The position numbers and the translations under genes were made by a program. The notes under the pieces are model-generated. The model was not told where the DNA came from. It saw only the letters and a list, made by a program, of their open reading frames with translations, and did no database searches. From Saprospiraceae bacterium (lineage in GTDB: Bacteria > Bacteroidota > Bacteroidia > Chitinophagales > Saprospiraceae), in assembly GCA_026129545.1 (NCBI GenBank), contig JAHCHX010000003.1, positions 372,001-436,000 on the forward strand: a stretch of 64,000 nucleotides of DNA. Reading direction: 5' to 3'. Shown piece after piece: positions 35,870 through 43,962 of the stretch (position 1 is the first letter of the stretch; each line of letters opens with the position of its first letter).

Positions 35870-36272
35870 ACTTGTGGTCTCGAGGGCGTATGCCTAGCTC
35901 GGACATTATTTGTTGGACAGGTACGTTGCGCAATTTCGCCAACTGAATCAAGTATTTCAGTCGTTCCACGTTGGCTGTCTCGACCACATCAATGAGGGCT
36001 ATCAATTCCTGATGCTCTGGTTCGGTGAGCAGTTCTTCGTGCAGCCGTTCGTTCAGATAATCGTACCGCTCCCACACTTTGGGGGCGATGCCCAAGTCAA
36101 GATTGATTTTTTTGAGCAACTCCAATTCTGAAAGAGATTCGGGGGGCGCGGATTCTCCGATTTGATGTTCCAGCCCTTGCAGTATCAGGTGGTCAATGCT
36201 CACACCTTTTCTCGCGGCCTCCTCCCGGAGTCGGTGTTCCATAGTTGTTGGCAAATCCAAAGTAATCGTCAT
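35856..36272 (-). CDS. Partner of the HNH endonuclease (cassette copy 1)
   Basis: A 138-residue protein: N-terminal ITLDLPTTMEHRLREEAARKGVSID looks like a ribbon-helix-helix or degron-type DNA-binding segment; the C-terminal half has ELLTEPEHQELIALIDVVETANVERLKYL and ends LAKLRNVPVQQIMSELGI. The latter matches LARLRNVPVRTLMQQLGI in the protein at 45118. Order and overlap with the HNH gene suggest an antitoxin or specificity role. A TATTTTTG -7 box lies at 36297-36290 (minus strand). Confidence 0.75.
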   Translation of the reverse strand: MTITLDLPTTMEHRLREEAARKGVSIDHLILQGLEHQIGESAPPESLSELELLKKINLDLGIAPKVWERYDYLNERLHEELLTEPEHQELIALIDVVETANVERLKYLIQLAKLRNVPVQQIMSELGIRPRDHKYEDE

Positions 36273-36302
36273 CTTCTTTCAAATTTTCCACAAAAATAAA
36301 CC

Positions 36303-37040
36303 ATGCTCCGCACATTCAAAAACAACTGGCCTAACTACCTCATCGAGGCTTGGGCGTTGGGGATGTTCATGCTCTCAGCCACGTTTTTCGCCGGCGTGCT
36401 GTGGCTGCCGGGTTGGCCGGGTCACGGCATCGAAGAGCCGCTCCTGCGGCGTTCGCTCATGGGCCTGGCGATGGGTTTGACGGCTGTCGGACTGATTTAT
36501 TCAGGCTGGGGCCGCCGCAGCGGAGCGCACATGAACCCCGCCGTGACGCTGACTTTTTTGTTTTTGAAAAAAATAGAGCGGCGCGACGCGGCTTGGTACA
36601 TCCTCTTCCAATGCCTCGGCGGCGCGGCGGCTATGTTATTGTTCAAAAGCCTTTTTCCCGCCTTTGTCGGCGCGCCGGAGGTGAATTTTGTGCAAACCCA
36701 CCCCGGCATCGCGGGCGTGGCGGGCGCGTTCATCGCCGAGGCGCTCATCTCGTTCGGGTTGGTGCTGACCGTCTTGTATTCGAGCAATTTTGAAAAAACA
36801 GCGCGTTGGACGGGCGTTTTCGCTGGCTGCCTGATTTTTCTCTACATCACTTTTGAAGACCCGTTTTCAGGAATGTCCATGAACCCCGCGCGGACGCTGG
36901 CTTCGGCAGTGGCGGCAGGCAATTTCATGCACTTTTGGCTCTACCTGACGGCGCCTTTGCTCGGAATGTTGGGCGCGGCGAAAGTTTGGAAGGCGTGGAT
37001 TTGTCGGAAGGCAGAATTTAAATGCGGGTATCACGGGTAA
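36303..37040 (+). CDS. Aquaporin/MIP-family channel
   Basis: A 245-residue protein with six membrane segments and the two half-helix motifs of the MIP family: SGAHMNPAVTL (first NPA) and SGMSMNPARTLASA (second NPA). Such channels pass water or small neutral solutes such as glycerol. The last 230 bases (36811-37040) are duplicated at 40031-40260, with about 140 bases identical. No regulatory palindrome is seen upstream; it starts 30 bases after the divergent HNH partner gene. Confidence 0.92.
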   Translation: MLRTFKNNWPNYLIEAWALGMFMLSATFFAGVLWLPGWPGHGIEEPLLRRSLMGLAMGLTAVGLIYSGWGRRSGAHMNPAVTLTFLFLKKIERRDAAWYILFQCLGGAAAMLLFKSLFPAFVGAPEVNFVQTHPGIAGVAGAFIAEALISFGLVLTVLYSSNFEKTARWTGVFAGCLIFLYITFEDPFSGMSMNPARTLASAVAAGNFMHFWLYLTAPLLGMLGAAKVWKAWICRKAEFKCGYHG

Positions 37041-37164
37041 AGCCGCCATTGAATACAAGTTCATGGAATTTGTTGCGGCTCAAAGGCTGCAGAACTGAAA
37101 AAGCCGTCACCTCTCTGGCGAGAAATGACGGCTTCGACGGGTTAGGCTCCAATTTTTTCGTCCC

Positions 37165-37680
37165 TTATCGCCGCATCACAAACTGGCAGGAGTCAACCAC
37201 CGGGAATTCGCCGATGTCGGATATGTACAGTACTTTTACCTTGATGCTGCCGTCGCTCTGAAATTTGCCATAAAAACGAGGCAACCCTCTGATGCCGGGG
37301 CCGATGTCGCAATACCTGTAACTGACAAAGTCGGTTCCATTAGCAATCGAATCTCCTGACGGAGTTTTGTAGTAGTCCAATATTCCTTCTGAAATTGATA
37401 CACCTGACCCCATGTTGTGCCGATATCGGATATGGTCGCTGCCAAACTCCAAGATTTTGAAAAAGAAAGTGTCCTGACAGGGACAATCGGTCATAGCAGC
37501 GTAGTATTCGTTTGGCTCCAACTCGCGGCAGACACGTTGCGCTTCGAAGCGCCCTTCGGGGCACTCGCATTTGTCATCAACGGACACATAGCCGTCGGCG
37601 CATTTTTTCTTTTCGCAAGCTGCGATGCCAATCAGTATTGCGGCAGCAGTTAAGGGTATGATAAGCTTTGAGACTTTCAT
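37165..37680 (-). CDS. Cys-containing lipoprotein, paralogue of 48935-49465
   Basis: A 171-residue lipoprotein: signal peptide MKVSKLIIPLTAAAILIGIA ending in lipobox IAAC, followed by KKKCADGYVSVDDKCECPEGRF and CRELEPNEYYAA. The paralogue at 48935 has KKNKCPEGFNSVDDQCLCPDGKF and CRDLKPNEYYAS at the same positions. The Cys pattern suggests a small disulfide-bonded domain near the anchor, then a beta-rich domain. Function unknown. It lies directly after the T9SS gene at 37764-39823 in the same direction, the same order as in the other locus. Confidence 0.8.
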   Translation of the reverse strand: MKVSKLIIPLTAAAILIGIAACEKKKCADGYVSVDDKCECPEGRFEAQRVCRELEPNEYYAAMTDCPCQDTFFFKILEFGSDHIRYRHNMGSGVSISEGILDYYKTPSGDSIANGTDFVSYRYCDIGPGIRGLPRFYGKFQSDGSIKVKVLYISDIGEFPVVDSCQFVMRR

Positions 37681-37763
37681 GGAAAATTTTTTTTTGAAAA
37701 ATGAAACGCATGAAGGAGAGTAAGGAAACGGCAAGCCAAGCCTGCCGCTTCCTTCTTCGAACC

Positions 37764-39823
37764 TTACTTGAGAATGACTTTGTGCACGGCATTGCCGCAC
37801 TCGCCCGACATTTGCAGGATGTAAATGCCGGTGGCTGGAGAAATCCCGCCTTGTTCCATGATAAACTGGCGAACATCGCCCGGCTTCTGAACGTCCTTCC
37901 ATTGCCGCAGCAAACGGCCGGACAAATCGAACAGGCTGATTTGTACTTTTTCGCCAATAGCAATGACATTGCGGTCATCAGATGGCTCTGTCAAGCCGTG
38001 ACTATCGCAAAGCGGATTGACCGACACAGCCATCCAGCCGTACTCTTTCGTGATGGGCACTATCCCCGAAAGCGGGTCGGGCGGCACAGGCCAAGGGCTG
38101 AAAGCGCCCAAGATGATGCCCACCTCTTTTTTCAAGTCATCGGTGCTCAAGGGTGCGGTGTCGGACGCCAGCACCCAGTTGGCTATCTTTCTGGTGCAGC
38201 AGTGGTCTTGTTGGCCTCCGAGCAATCCGCCCGGCACATAGCCCGTGAGGTGAAAGTCGCTGTTGACACGCGACCAACTGAAGAAAGAACGCTTGCCCCC
38301 GGCCATCAGGTTGGTGAAACTGAATGCATAGAGGTTCACAGGCTTATTTGGCTCAATGTAAATTAGTGTATCGCCTTTGGCCAAGGTAGCCTGCCTCAAC
38401 TCGCCAGCAGGGCATGCCTGGTCGGAATAAAAGGGCGTCTGGATGAGCGTCTGGATGCTGTTGGCCAGATTGTTCAGCAGGTTGGTGTATTGCAACCCCG
38501 TAGTGTCTGGGACAAAGAAAAACGCTATGTCTCTGGCTACGTCCACAGCATTGACCCAAAAATCAGTGTTCATGGTCAAATTGCATTCAGCGCTTACGGC
38601 CAGCCTGTTGGCCCGCAGCACTTTTGTGTTGTTCGACCCTTCGTAATGCAGCATCACCACTGCAATGTCCTCGCCTGCCGCCACAGCATTTTTCTGAAAC
38701 CAACCTTCCGTGTGCCGCTCGGCGTGCACTTCCAACTCGGTGTCGTACTCGTAGTACAAAGTGACCGGCTTGCGGCAACCACAGTCTGCAGGCAGCTCTG
38801 CGTAGTCGTTGCACAAGAGGTTGTAGCGCAACTGCCCCCGCATGGGGCTGATATGCAGCGAATCCGGCATGGTCATCCGCCAACTGCGGTCGGTCGGTCC
38901 GGCTTTGGTGGCTTCCATCCACACGCAGTGCCACTTGGCCGCGCCTTTCGACTGGCGCACCCACCAGTAATACGCCTTGTTGCCCACTTTTACCTTGCCT
39001 CCTGAATTCTCAATTCTGGGAGAAATCGTACCGTCTGCGTTCAATGTGCCTGGACTGGCCGCCTGCACGGTGTTGAAAATCATCTTGCACTTGCACTCAT
39101 CAATTGGCAAGGGCGGGCGGAGCGACAGGGGCAACTCCGTCTCGCTGTCGGTCGGCAGCGGCGCGCCGTCGAGGTAATACTGCTGGAAAAACTCCAGCCG
39201 CTCGTAGAACGGAATGTCCGTTCGGCTCGACAAATACTGCGAAAACGGCGTGGATTGCCCGGGCGTGGTTTGATACCGAACGATAGCATCGTACAGTCTG
39301 GTGGACACGTCAATCATCTCCCTTGAGCCGGTTTGGGTGTCGATGTAGAGCCAATGACCACATCTTCGCCGCAATTGTTGGTTGCCAGCACTTCATACAC
39401 GCTTTGCGTGTTCAGGTTGGCAATCAGCGCAGAGCCTTCCACCGCTGTCGGAGAAAAGTAAAAAATCGTGCTCTGGCCTGCTTTGCGGTACCGAAAGGTC
39501 TGACCCGGCTCCGCGCCCCTGACTTCCACCCATGCCTTCGCATAACCTGCTGAGTAAGTCACAACAGATATGTGGTGAACGAAGGGGCTGCGGCAAGTGT
39601 CGTTGAGAATGGCTACAAGTCTGGGGTCGAGCGGATGGTCAATATAGACATCCGTGCTGTCGTCGTCTTCAAATTCCTGCTGGGCAAATGTTATGCTTGC
39701 AAAAGCAAAGAGGCAGAGGAGCAATAAAAAGGGCTTTCGGATGAATTCAGCGAAAATCTCGGGACGATGGCGCTGTGACAGATTTGTCCGTCCCGCTTTG
39801 AGAAAGCGAGTGTTTTGAAACAT
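37764..39823 (-). pseudogene. T9SS-exported protein, frameshifted near the N-terminus
   Basis: Two overlapping frames make one protein. The first (from 39823) has a signal peptide (FLLLLCLFAFASITFA-QQ) and ends at 39314 after VVIGSTSTPKPAQGR. The second (to 37764) takes over near 39340 with IDTQTGSREMIDVSTRLYDAI. The paralogue at 49530 reads YVVAGTIDTKTEAQDPILVS across the same point, so one base was gained or lost here between about 39330 and 39355. The body has TAYYWWVRQSKGAAKWHCVW-type sequence shared by both copies, and the C-terminus (ISLFDLSGRLLRQW) is a T9SS type A domain. No enzyme family is recognised. A sequencing error is possible. Confidence 0.8.
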
Positions 39824-39903
39824 GGCGGGTAGTTTTTGTTGATGAAAAAATCGGTTTCGATGCGAAGCAAATAAAAAAAGGCGCCTTTCTGCAAATCGCG
39901 GGG

Positions 39904-39934
39904 CAAAGGTATTGGGGGGGGGGATTCAACAAAA
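39904..39934 (-). promoter_or_regulatory. Promoter with a C10 tract in its spacer (possible phase-variable promoter)
   Basis: On the minus strand TTTTG (39934-39930) and TACCTTTG (39911-39904) fit the Bacteroidota -33/-7 pattern with 18 bases between TTTG and TACC. Ten of these spacer bases are a run of C (39914-39923 as G on the plus strand). Slippage would change the spacing. The downstream gene is the frameshifted T9SS gene. Confidence 0.6.
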
Positions 39935-40030
39935 CCATGGAGCAATTTTAACATATCGAATTTTTGGGATGCGCCAATGTTTTAGAAATTGGCTTTTCGC
40001 AAGCCAAAATTTTTGAAACTTTAATTTACA

Positions 40031-40260
40031 CGGGTCTCTTCGCTGGCTGCCTCGTCGCGCTTTACATCACCTTTGAAGACCCGTTTTCAGGAATGTCCAT
40101 GAACCCCGCGCGGACGCTGGCTTCGGCAGTGGCGGCAGGCAATTTCATGCACTTTTGGCTCTACCTGACGGCGCCTTTGCTCGGAATGTTGGGCGCGGCG
40201 AAAGTTTGGAAAGCGTGGATTTGTCGGAAGGTGGAGTTCAGGTGTGGGTATCACGGGTAA
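40031..40260 (+). pseudogene. Aquaporin 3' fragment (second copy)
   Basis: It encodes TGLFAGCLVALYITFEDP...WKAWICRKVEFRCGYHG, the last 76 residues of an aquaporin including the second NPA motif, with no 5' part. It aligns over 230 bases with the end of the intact gene (36811-37040). The first about 40 and last about 30 bases have several differences, many at codon third positions, whereas about 140 bases in the middle are identical. Confidence 0.9.
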
Positions 40261-40271
40261 AATTTCGGAAT

Positions 40272-40316
40272 TGTAACCTGCGTAAACTTTCACCCACCGC
40301 GCCGCCCCGACTTTTG
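40272..40316 (+). promoter_or_regulatory. Activator palindrome plus -7 box, site 3 of 6
   Basis: TGTAACCTGCGTAAAC (40272-40287) lies exactly 40 bases before TTTTG (40312-40316), with spacer TTTCACCCACCGCGCC and more C. The SDR gene begins 184 bases downstream because a palindromic element (40347-40436) sits in the leader. Confidence 0.75.
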
Positions 40317-40346
40317 CGTCATAATTTTGACCTTGACAAGAGTTGG

Positions 40347-40436
40347 TTTTTTGACACGATAACAGGATTTACATGATTCGTGACTTTTTTGTTTTTGAGG
40401 AAAAAATCCTGCAAATCCTGTTCATCCTGTCAAAAA
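40347..40436. repeat. Palindromic element (GACAGGAT family) in the SDR leader
   Basis: Imperfect arms TTTTTGACACGATAACAGG and its complement side CCTGTTCATCCTGTCAAAAA enclose a loop. It is related to 30350-30426. Its position between promoter and gene could form an mRNA hairpin. Confidence 0.7.
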
Positions 40437-40500
40437 ACAAAATACTTCGTCAAACAACGCCAAATCACCAAATCCACCATTCAACAAATCCACAACAAAG

Positions 40501-41199
40501 ATGAAATCCATCATAGTCACCGGCGCGTCCGGCAACATGGGTCAGGCAGTCGTCGAGCGGTTCGCCAAAGACGGTCAAAAAGTGTACGCCGTGCTCGGCC
40601 TCGGCGAAAACTCCACGCTGTTCAGCGAGAGTGCTATGGCCAAAAACATTGATGTTCAATTCCTCAACCTGACGGACGAAACCGTGTCGGAAGGCTATGT
40701 GAAAGGTATCATCGCCAAAGACCCTGCGGTGGAAGCGGCGGTGTGCATCGTCGGCGGCTGGCAACCCGGCACACTCTCGGAAACAACGGGTTATGAGTTG
40801 GACAAGATGTTCAAACTCAACTTTTCCACTGCCTTCAATATCGCCAAACCGCTCATGGAATACTTCGAGCGGCGCGGCGGCGGACAGTTCATCTTCATCG
40901 GCGCACGCCCGGCTATTAATCCCGCTGAAGCCAAAAATCAAGTGGCCTACGCGCTCTCCAAATCGCTCGTGTTTCGCCTCGCCGAAATCATCAACGACCA
41001 AGGGAAATTCAAAAACATCCGCGCCAGCGTCATCATCCCTTCCATCCTCGACACGCCTCAAAACCGCGCCGCCATGCCCGACGCCGACATGAGCGATTGG
41101 GTCACTCCTGAATCGGCTGCTGACACCATCGCCTTCTTGCTAAGCGACACCGGCAGCACGATGCGGGAGACAGTGATAAAATTGTATAATCAAGCCTGA
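40501..41199 (+). CDS. Short-chain dehydrogenase/reductase
   Basis: A 232-residue cytoplasmic SDR: nucleotide-binding IIVTGASGNMGQAVVERF at the N-terminus, NFSTAFNIAKPLMEYF in the fourth helix, and a catalytic YALSK motif (Y-x-x-x-K) near residue 157, preceded by IGARPA where a Ser is usual, so the active-site Ser position is altered. Substrate is unknown. It is driven by the site 3 promoter. In the ancestral arrangement it probably followed the aquaporin gene directly, before the island at 37041-40030 arrived. Confidence 0.85.
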   Translation: MKSIIVTGASGNMGQAVVERFAKDGQKVYAVLGLGENSTLFSESAMAKNIDVQFLNLTDETVSEGYVKGIIAKDPAVEAAVCIVGGWQPGTLSETTGYELDKMFKLNFSTAFNIAKPLMEYFERRGGGQFIFIGARPAINPAEAKNQVAYALSKSLVFRLAEIINDQGKFKNIRASVIIPSILDTPQNRAAMPDADMSDWVTPESAADTIAFLLSDTGSTMRETVIKLYNQA

Positions 41200-41263
41200 G
41201 TTGGTTGTTGGTTCTTGGTTGTTAGTTCTTAGTTCGTAGAGCCGAAAACTGATAACCAACAAC

Positions 41264-41383
41264 TATACCTCGCGCCGCCAAGTTTTCAGCATCGTCTAGG
41301 GTAACGTTTACTAAACTTTTGAAGTTTAGTAAACGTGATCTCATCCTTCCAACCATGCTGAAAACTTGGCGGCACGAGGTATA
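41264..41383. mobile_element. 120-bp MITE-like element, copy 1
   Basis: Terminal inverted repeats of about 29 bases (TATACCTCGCGCCGCCAAG, TTTTCAGCAT) and an inner palindrome ACGTTTACTAAACTT. The element at 41761 is its reverse complement with a single substitution. No transposase is encoded, so mobilisation in trans is inferred. The ends suggest TA at the borders. Confidence 0.88.
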
Positions 41384-41402
41384 ACAACCAATAACCGACA
41401 AC

Positions 41403-41750
41403 ATGGAAGCATACCGATTTGCCCTCCTGCAACGCCTTTCCAACGGCATCGAAATCCTGAGCGCCGTGGTGCTGCTCACGGGTTTTGCCAAAGGAATGTG
41501 GGGCTTTTTGGTCCAGGAATGGCACGAAATGCGCCGCCAGACGGAAGCCTCGTTGGAAGGAATATCGAACCTGCGCCCGATGGTGGGCAATTACATCCTG
41601 CTCGGGCTGGACTTTTACATCGTGTCCGACATTCTCGCCACCATGCTCCACCCCGATTGGAACGAACTCGTCAGCCTCGCCGTCATCGGCTTGCTGCGCA
41701 CCGTGATTGGGTATTTTTTGGGAAAAGAAATCGCGGAAACAAGGGGTTGA
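41403..41750 (+). CDS. DUF1622 membrane protein
   Basis: A 115-residue protein with three hydrophobic segments and the DUF1622 pattern (LRPMVGNYILLGLDFYIVSDILATML, then LLRTVIGYFLGKEI). Function of the family is unknown. The gene is enclosed on both sides by 120-bp inverted elements, 19 and 10 bases from its ends. Confidence 0.88.
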   Translation: MEAYRFALLQRLSNGIEILSAVVLLTGFAKGMWGFLVQEWHEMRRQTEASLEGISNLRPMVGNYILLGLDFYIVSDILATMLHPDWNELVSLAVIGLLRTVIGYFLGKEIAETRG

Positions 41751-41760
41751 TGAGGGTTGA

Positions 41761-41880
41761 TATACCTCGTGCCGCCAAGTTTTCAGCATGGTTGGAAGGA
41801 TGAGATCACGTTTACTAAACTTCAAAAGTTTAGTAAACGTTGCCCTAGACGATGCTGAAAACTTGGCGGCGCGAGGTATA
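41761..41880. mobile_element. 120-bp MITE-like element, copy 2 (inverted)
   Basis: The exact reverse complement of 41264-41383 apart from one base (T/C in the CTAGGG(T/C)AACG segment). Together the pair forms a structure like a compound mini-transposon around the DUF1622 gene, and a potential 120-bp perfect stem that would loop out the gene. Confidence 0.9.
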
Positions 41881-41907
41881 AAAGTTGATAACGTAGAATA
41901 CGCCGCA

Positions 41908-42165
41908 ATTCATCAACCCTTATCAACCCTATAAACCCTTATCAACCCTTATCAACCCTTATCAACTCTATAAACCCTTATCAACCCTTATCAACTCTAT
42001 AAACCTTTATCAACCCTTATCAACTCTATAAACCTTTATCAACCCTTATCAACTCTATAAACCTTTATCAACCCTTATCAACTCTATAAACCTTTATCAA
42101 CCCTTATCAACTCTATAAACCTTTATCAACCCTTATCAACTCTATAAACCTTTATCAACCCTGAG
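41908..42165 (+). repeat. 29-bp tandem repeat array
   Basis: Six near-identical units (CTTATCAACTCTATAAACC plus TTTATCAACC) have starts spaced exactly 29 bases (42001, 42030, 42059, 42088, 42117, 42146). More degenerate ATCAACCCTT units precede them from about 41908. There are no spacers, so it is not a CRISPR array. Its right edge cuts directly into the esterase coding sequence. Confidence 0.95.
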
Positions 42166-42198
42166 GCCACGTTCGGCTCTTGGGGCATAGACAAGGCA

Positions 42199-43053
42199 AT
42201 GAATCGGCTGTTTTTATCGGGCAATACCGTCAGCCGTGTACCGTCAGCCGTTGGCGGCCAACCCATCATCATCGGCATCGAAAACGGCGGCATTCACCGG
42301 CTGGCCGAATACTCTCCGTGGAACAATGCGCAGCACGGCGGCGGCAAAGGCGTTCAATACCTTGATTTCGTGTGCGAGACGCTCAAACCATTCGTGGACG
42401 AACACTTGCGCACCCTGCCGGGGCGCGAGCACACGGGCATCATGGGCAGCAGCATGGGCGGCCTCATCACGCTGTGCGCGGCCATCGAGCGCCCCGAAGT
42501 GTTCGGCATGGCGGGGGTGTTTTCGCCCTCGCTGTGGTTTTCCAAAAGCGTTTTTCAAATGGTCAAAAATCGCAAGCCGGTTTTGCCCGTGAAAATCCTG
42601 CTCATGGCGGGCCAGCAGGAGAGCCGCAACATGGTGGGCGAGTTGCTCGATATGTACGAGACTTTGCTCGAAGCGGGCCACGAGGAGGAAAATCTGCACT
42701 ACGATTTGCACAGTGACGGGGTTCATTCGGAGTGGTTTTGGGCGCGGGAGTTCGAGCACGCTTTGCGCTGGCTTTTTGGCGAAAAACCCGGCCACGAGGG
42801 CGACGGCGTTTCGAGCGAGTTGATTCAATTTCGCGTGGACAAAAAGAAGAAAGAACTGATTGTCAATGTTTCGCCCAAAATAACGGCGCCACGCCTTGAA
42901 GTGCGCGACTACTGCCACGACCGCCAATTCCACCACGCGCTCGGCCACGCCGACAACCGTATTTCTTACGCCGAATGGGAAAATTGCATTTACTCCATAC
43001 GTTTGCACACCAGCGGCGATTTGGTGTTTTCGCGGCGGGTGAGTTTGGCATAG
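42199..43053 (+). CDS. Esterase-D-like alpha/beta hydrolase, 5' truncated
   Basis: A 284-residue protein with the esterase fold (PF00756 type): nucleophile motif MGSSMGGLI, and a likely catalytic His in SDGVHSEWFW. The homologous sequence continues upstream of the ATG without a start (PEATFGSWGIDKA), then runs into a stop codon in the last unit of the tandem array. The N-terminal part that normally forms the oxyanion region is missing. It may be a pseudogene or make a shortened protein from 42199. A word tract (42225-42252, VSRVPSAV) lies within it. Confidence 0.75.
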   Translation: MNRLFLSGNTVSRVPSAVGGQPIIIGIENGGIHRLAEYSPWNNAQHGGGKGVQYLDFVCETLKPFVDEHLRTLPGREHTGIMGSSMGGLITLCAAIERPEVFGMAGVFSPSLWFSKSVFQMVKNRKPVLPVKILLMAGQQESRNMVGELLDMYETLLEAGHEEENLHYDLHSDGVHSEWFWAREFEHALRWLFGEKPGHEGDGVSSELIQFRVDKKKKELIVNVSPKITAPRLEVRDYCHDRQFHHALGHADNRISYAEWENCIYSIRLHTSGDLVFSRRVSLA

Positions 43054-43086
43054 CCGTCAGCCTAAGGGTTTTGGGTGTTCCCTACA

Positions 43087-43177
43087 TTTGTCATCCTGTA
43101 GGGAACTGTCCGCTCTACGAGGGAAAAGTTCGCGTTTCACCCGCATTAGAGCGGACGGATGCTTACAGCATGACAAA
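43087..43177. repeat. ~90-bp palindromic element, copy B
   Basis: Left arm TTTGTCATCCTGTAGGGAAC, TGTCCGCTCTACG; right arm TAGAGCGGACGGATGCTTAC, AGCATGACAAA. Same family as 34727 and 47727. Confidence 0.85.
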
Positions 43178-43225
43178 AAAGAGTCATAGCCTGACGGCTA
43201 TGGTGAGTTTAGGGGCTTAACAGAA

Positions 43226-43253
43226 GTACGACGGATTTGCAAATCCGTTGTAC
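43226..43253. repeat. 28-bp palindrome upstream of the Crp/Fnr gene
   Basis: GTACGACGGATTTG and CAAATCCGTTGTAC are complementary except for one pair. It ends 16 bases before the regulator's ATG, so it could be an operator or an RNA hairpin. It does not match the GTTAC palindrome. Confidence 0.7.
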
Positions 43254-43269
43254 CAAAAATAATCAAAAA

Positions 43270-43947
43270 ATGGAAAAATCCATCTGGTTTTTCGAGGAAG
43301 TGGATTTGTACGAGATTCTTTGCCCGTACAAATACAGCGACCACATCAAGTCGCACCCGTTGAGTTGTTACAACAAGACGGACTTCCTGTTTATGGAAGG
43401 GGATGCTGCGCGTGAGATTTTTCTCGTGGCGGAGGGGCGGGTGAAGGTGGGTTTTTACGACAGCGAGGGCAACGAGCAGGTCATCGCCTTTCTCGGTCGC
43501 GGCGAGATTTTGGGGGAAATGGCCGTGTTTGGTCAAGCGCGTCACAAAGAGTTCGCCCAAGCCGTCACCGACCGCACGATGATTTGCAAACTCCGGGTGG
43601 AAAAAGCGCAGGAACTCGTGCGCGACTATGTGCCGTTTTCGCTCACGCTCACCAAACGCATCGGCGAGCGGATGCAAAAACTCGAACGGCACCTGCAAAT
43701 CCTCCTCTTCAAAGACGCGCGCCAGCGCCTCGTGGAATTTCTGAAAGACCTCTGCCACGACATCGGAACGCCCTACCGAACGGGGGTGAAAATCATGCTC
43801 GACATCACGCAGAGCGACATCGCGGCGCTCATCGGTACCTCGCGCAAAACGGTGTCGCTGCTCTTCACCGACTTGGAGGAGGCGGGGCTGGTGAAATTTT
43901 TTGGCCGGAAAGAAATTTATGTGGCGGATGTGGGGAAACTCGCGTGA
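43270..43947 (+). CDS. Crp/Fnr-family transcription regulator
   Basis: A 225-residue protein: cyclic-nucleotide-binding-type beta-roll (about 20-125, FMEGDAAREIFLVAEGRVKV, GRGEILGEMAVFG), a dimerisation helix, and a C-terminal helix-turn-helix with ITQSDIAALIGTSRKTVSLLFTDLEEAGL. The position of the cAMP-contacting Arg-Ser is replaced by HKEFAQA, so the ligand is unlikely to be cAMP; no N-terminal Cys cluster is seen, so it is not an FNR-type iron-sulfur sensor. It is a candidate for the protein that binds the six GTTAC palindromes, by family and location only. ATG at 43270 was chosen because the family starts here. Confidence 0.92.
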   Translation: MEKSIWFFEEVDLYEILCPYKYSDHIKSHPLSCYNKTDFLFMEGDAAREIFLVAEGRVKVGFYDSEGNEQVIAFLGRGEILGEMAVFGQARHKEFAQAVTDRTMICKLRVEKAQELVRDYVPFSLTLTKRIGERMQKLERHLQILLFKDARQRLVEFLKDLCHDIGTPYRTGVKIMLDITQSDIAALIGTSRKTVSLLFTDLEEAGLVKFFGRKEIYVADVGKLA

Positions 43948-43962
43948 TGTTGCCCTGAACTC

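Noticed and set aside
39330..39355. Programmed ribosomal frameshift in the T9SS gene
   Set aside because: I see no clear slippery heptamer with a downstream hairpin at the point where the frame changes; mutation or sequencing error is simpler.
41908..42165. CRISPR array
   Set aside because: The 29-bp period matches repeat-plus-nothing: units abut without unique spacers and no cas gene is near.
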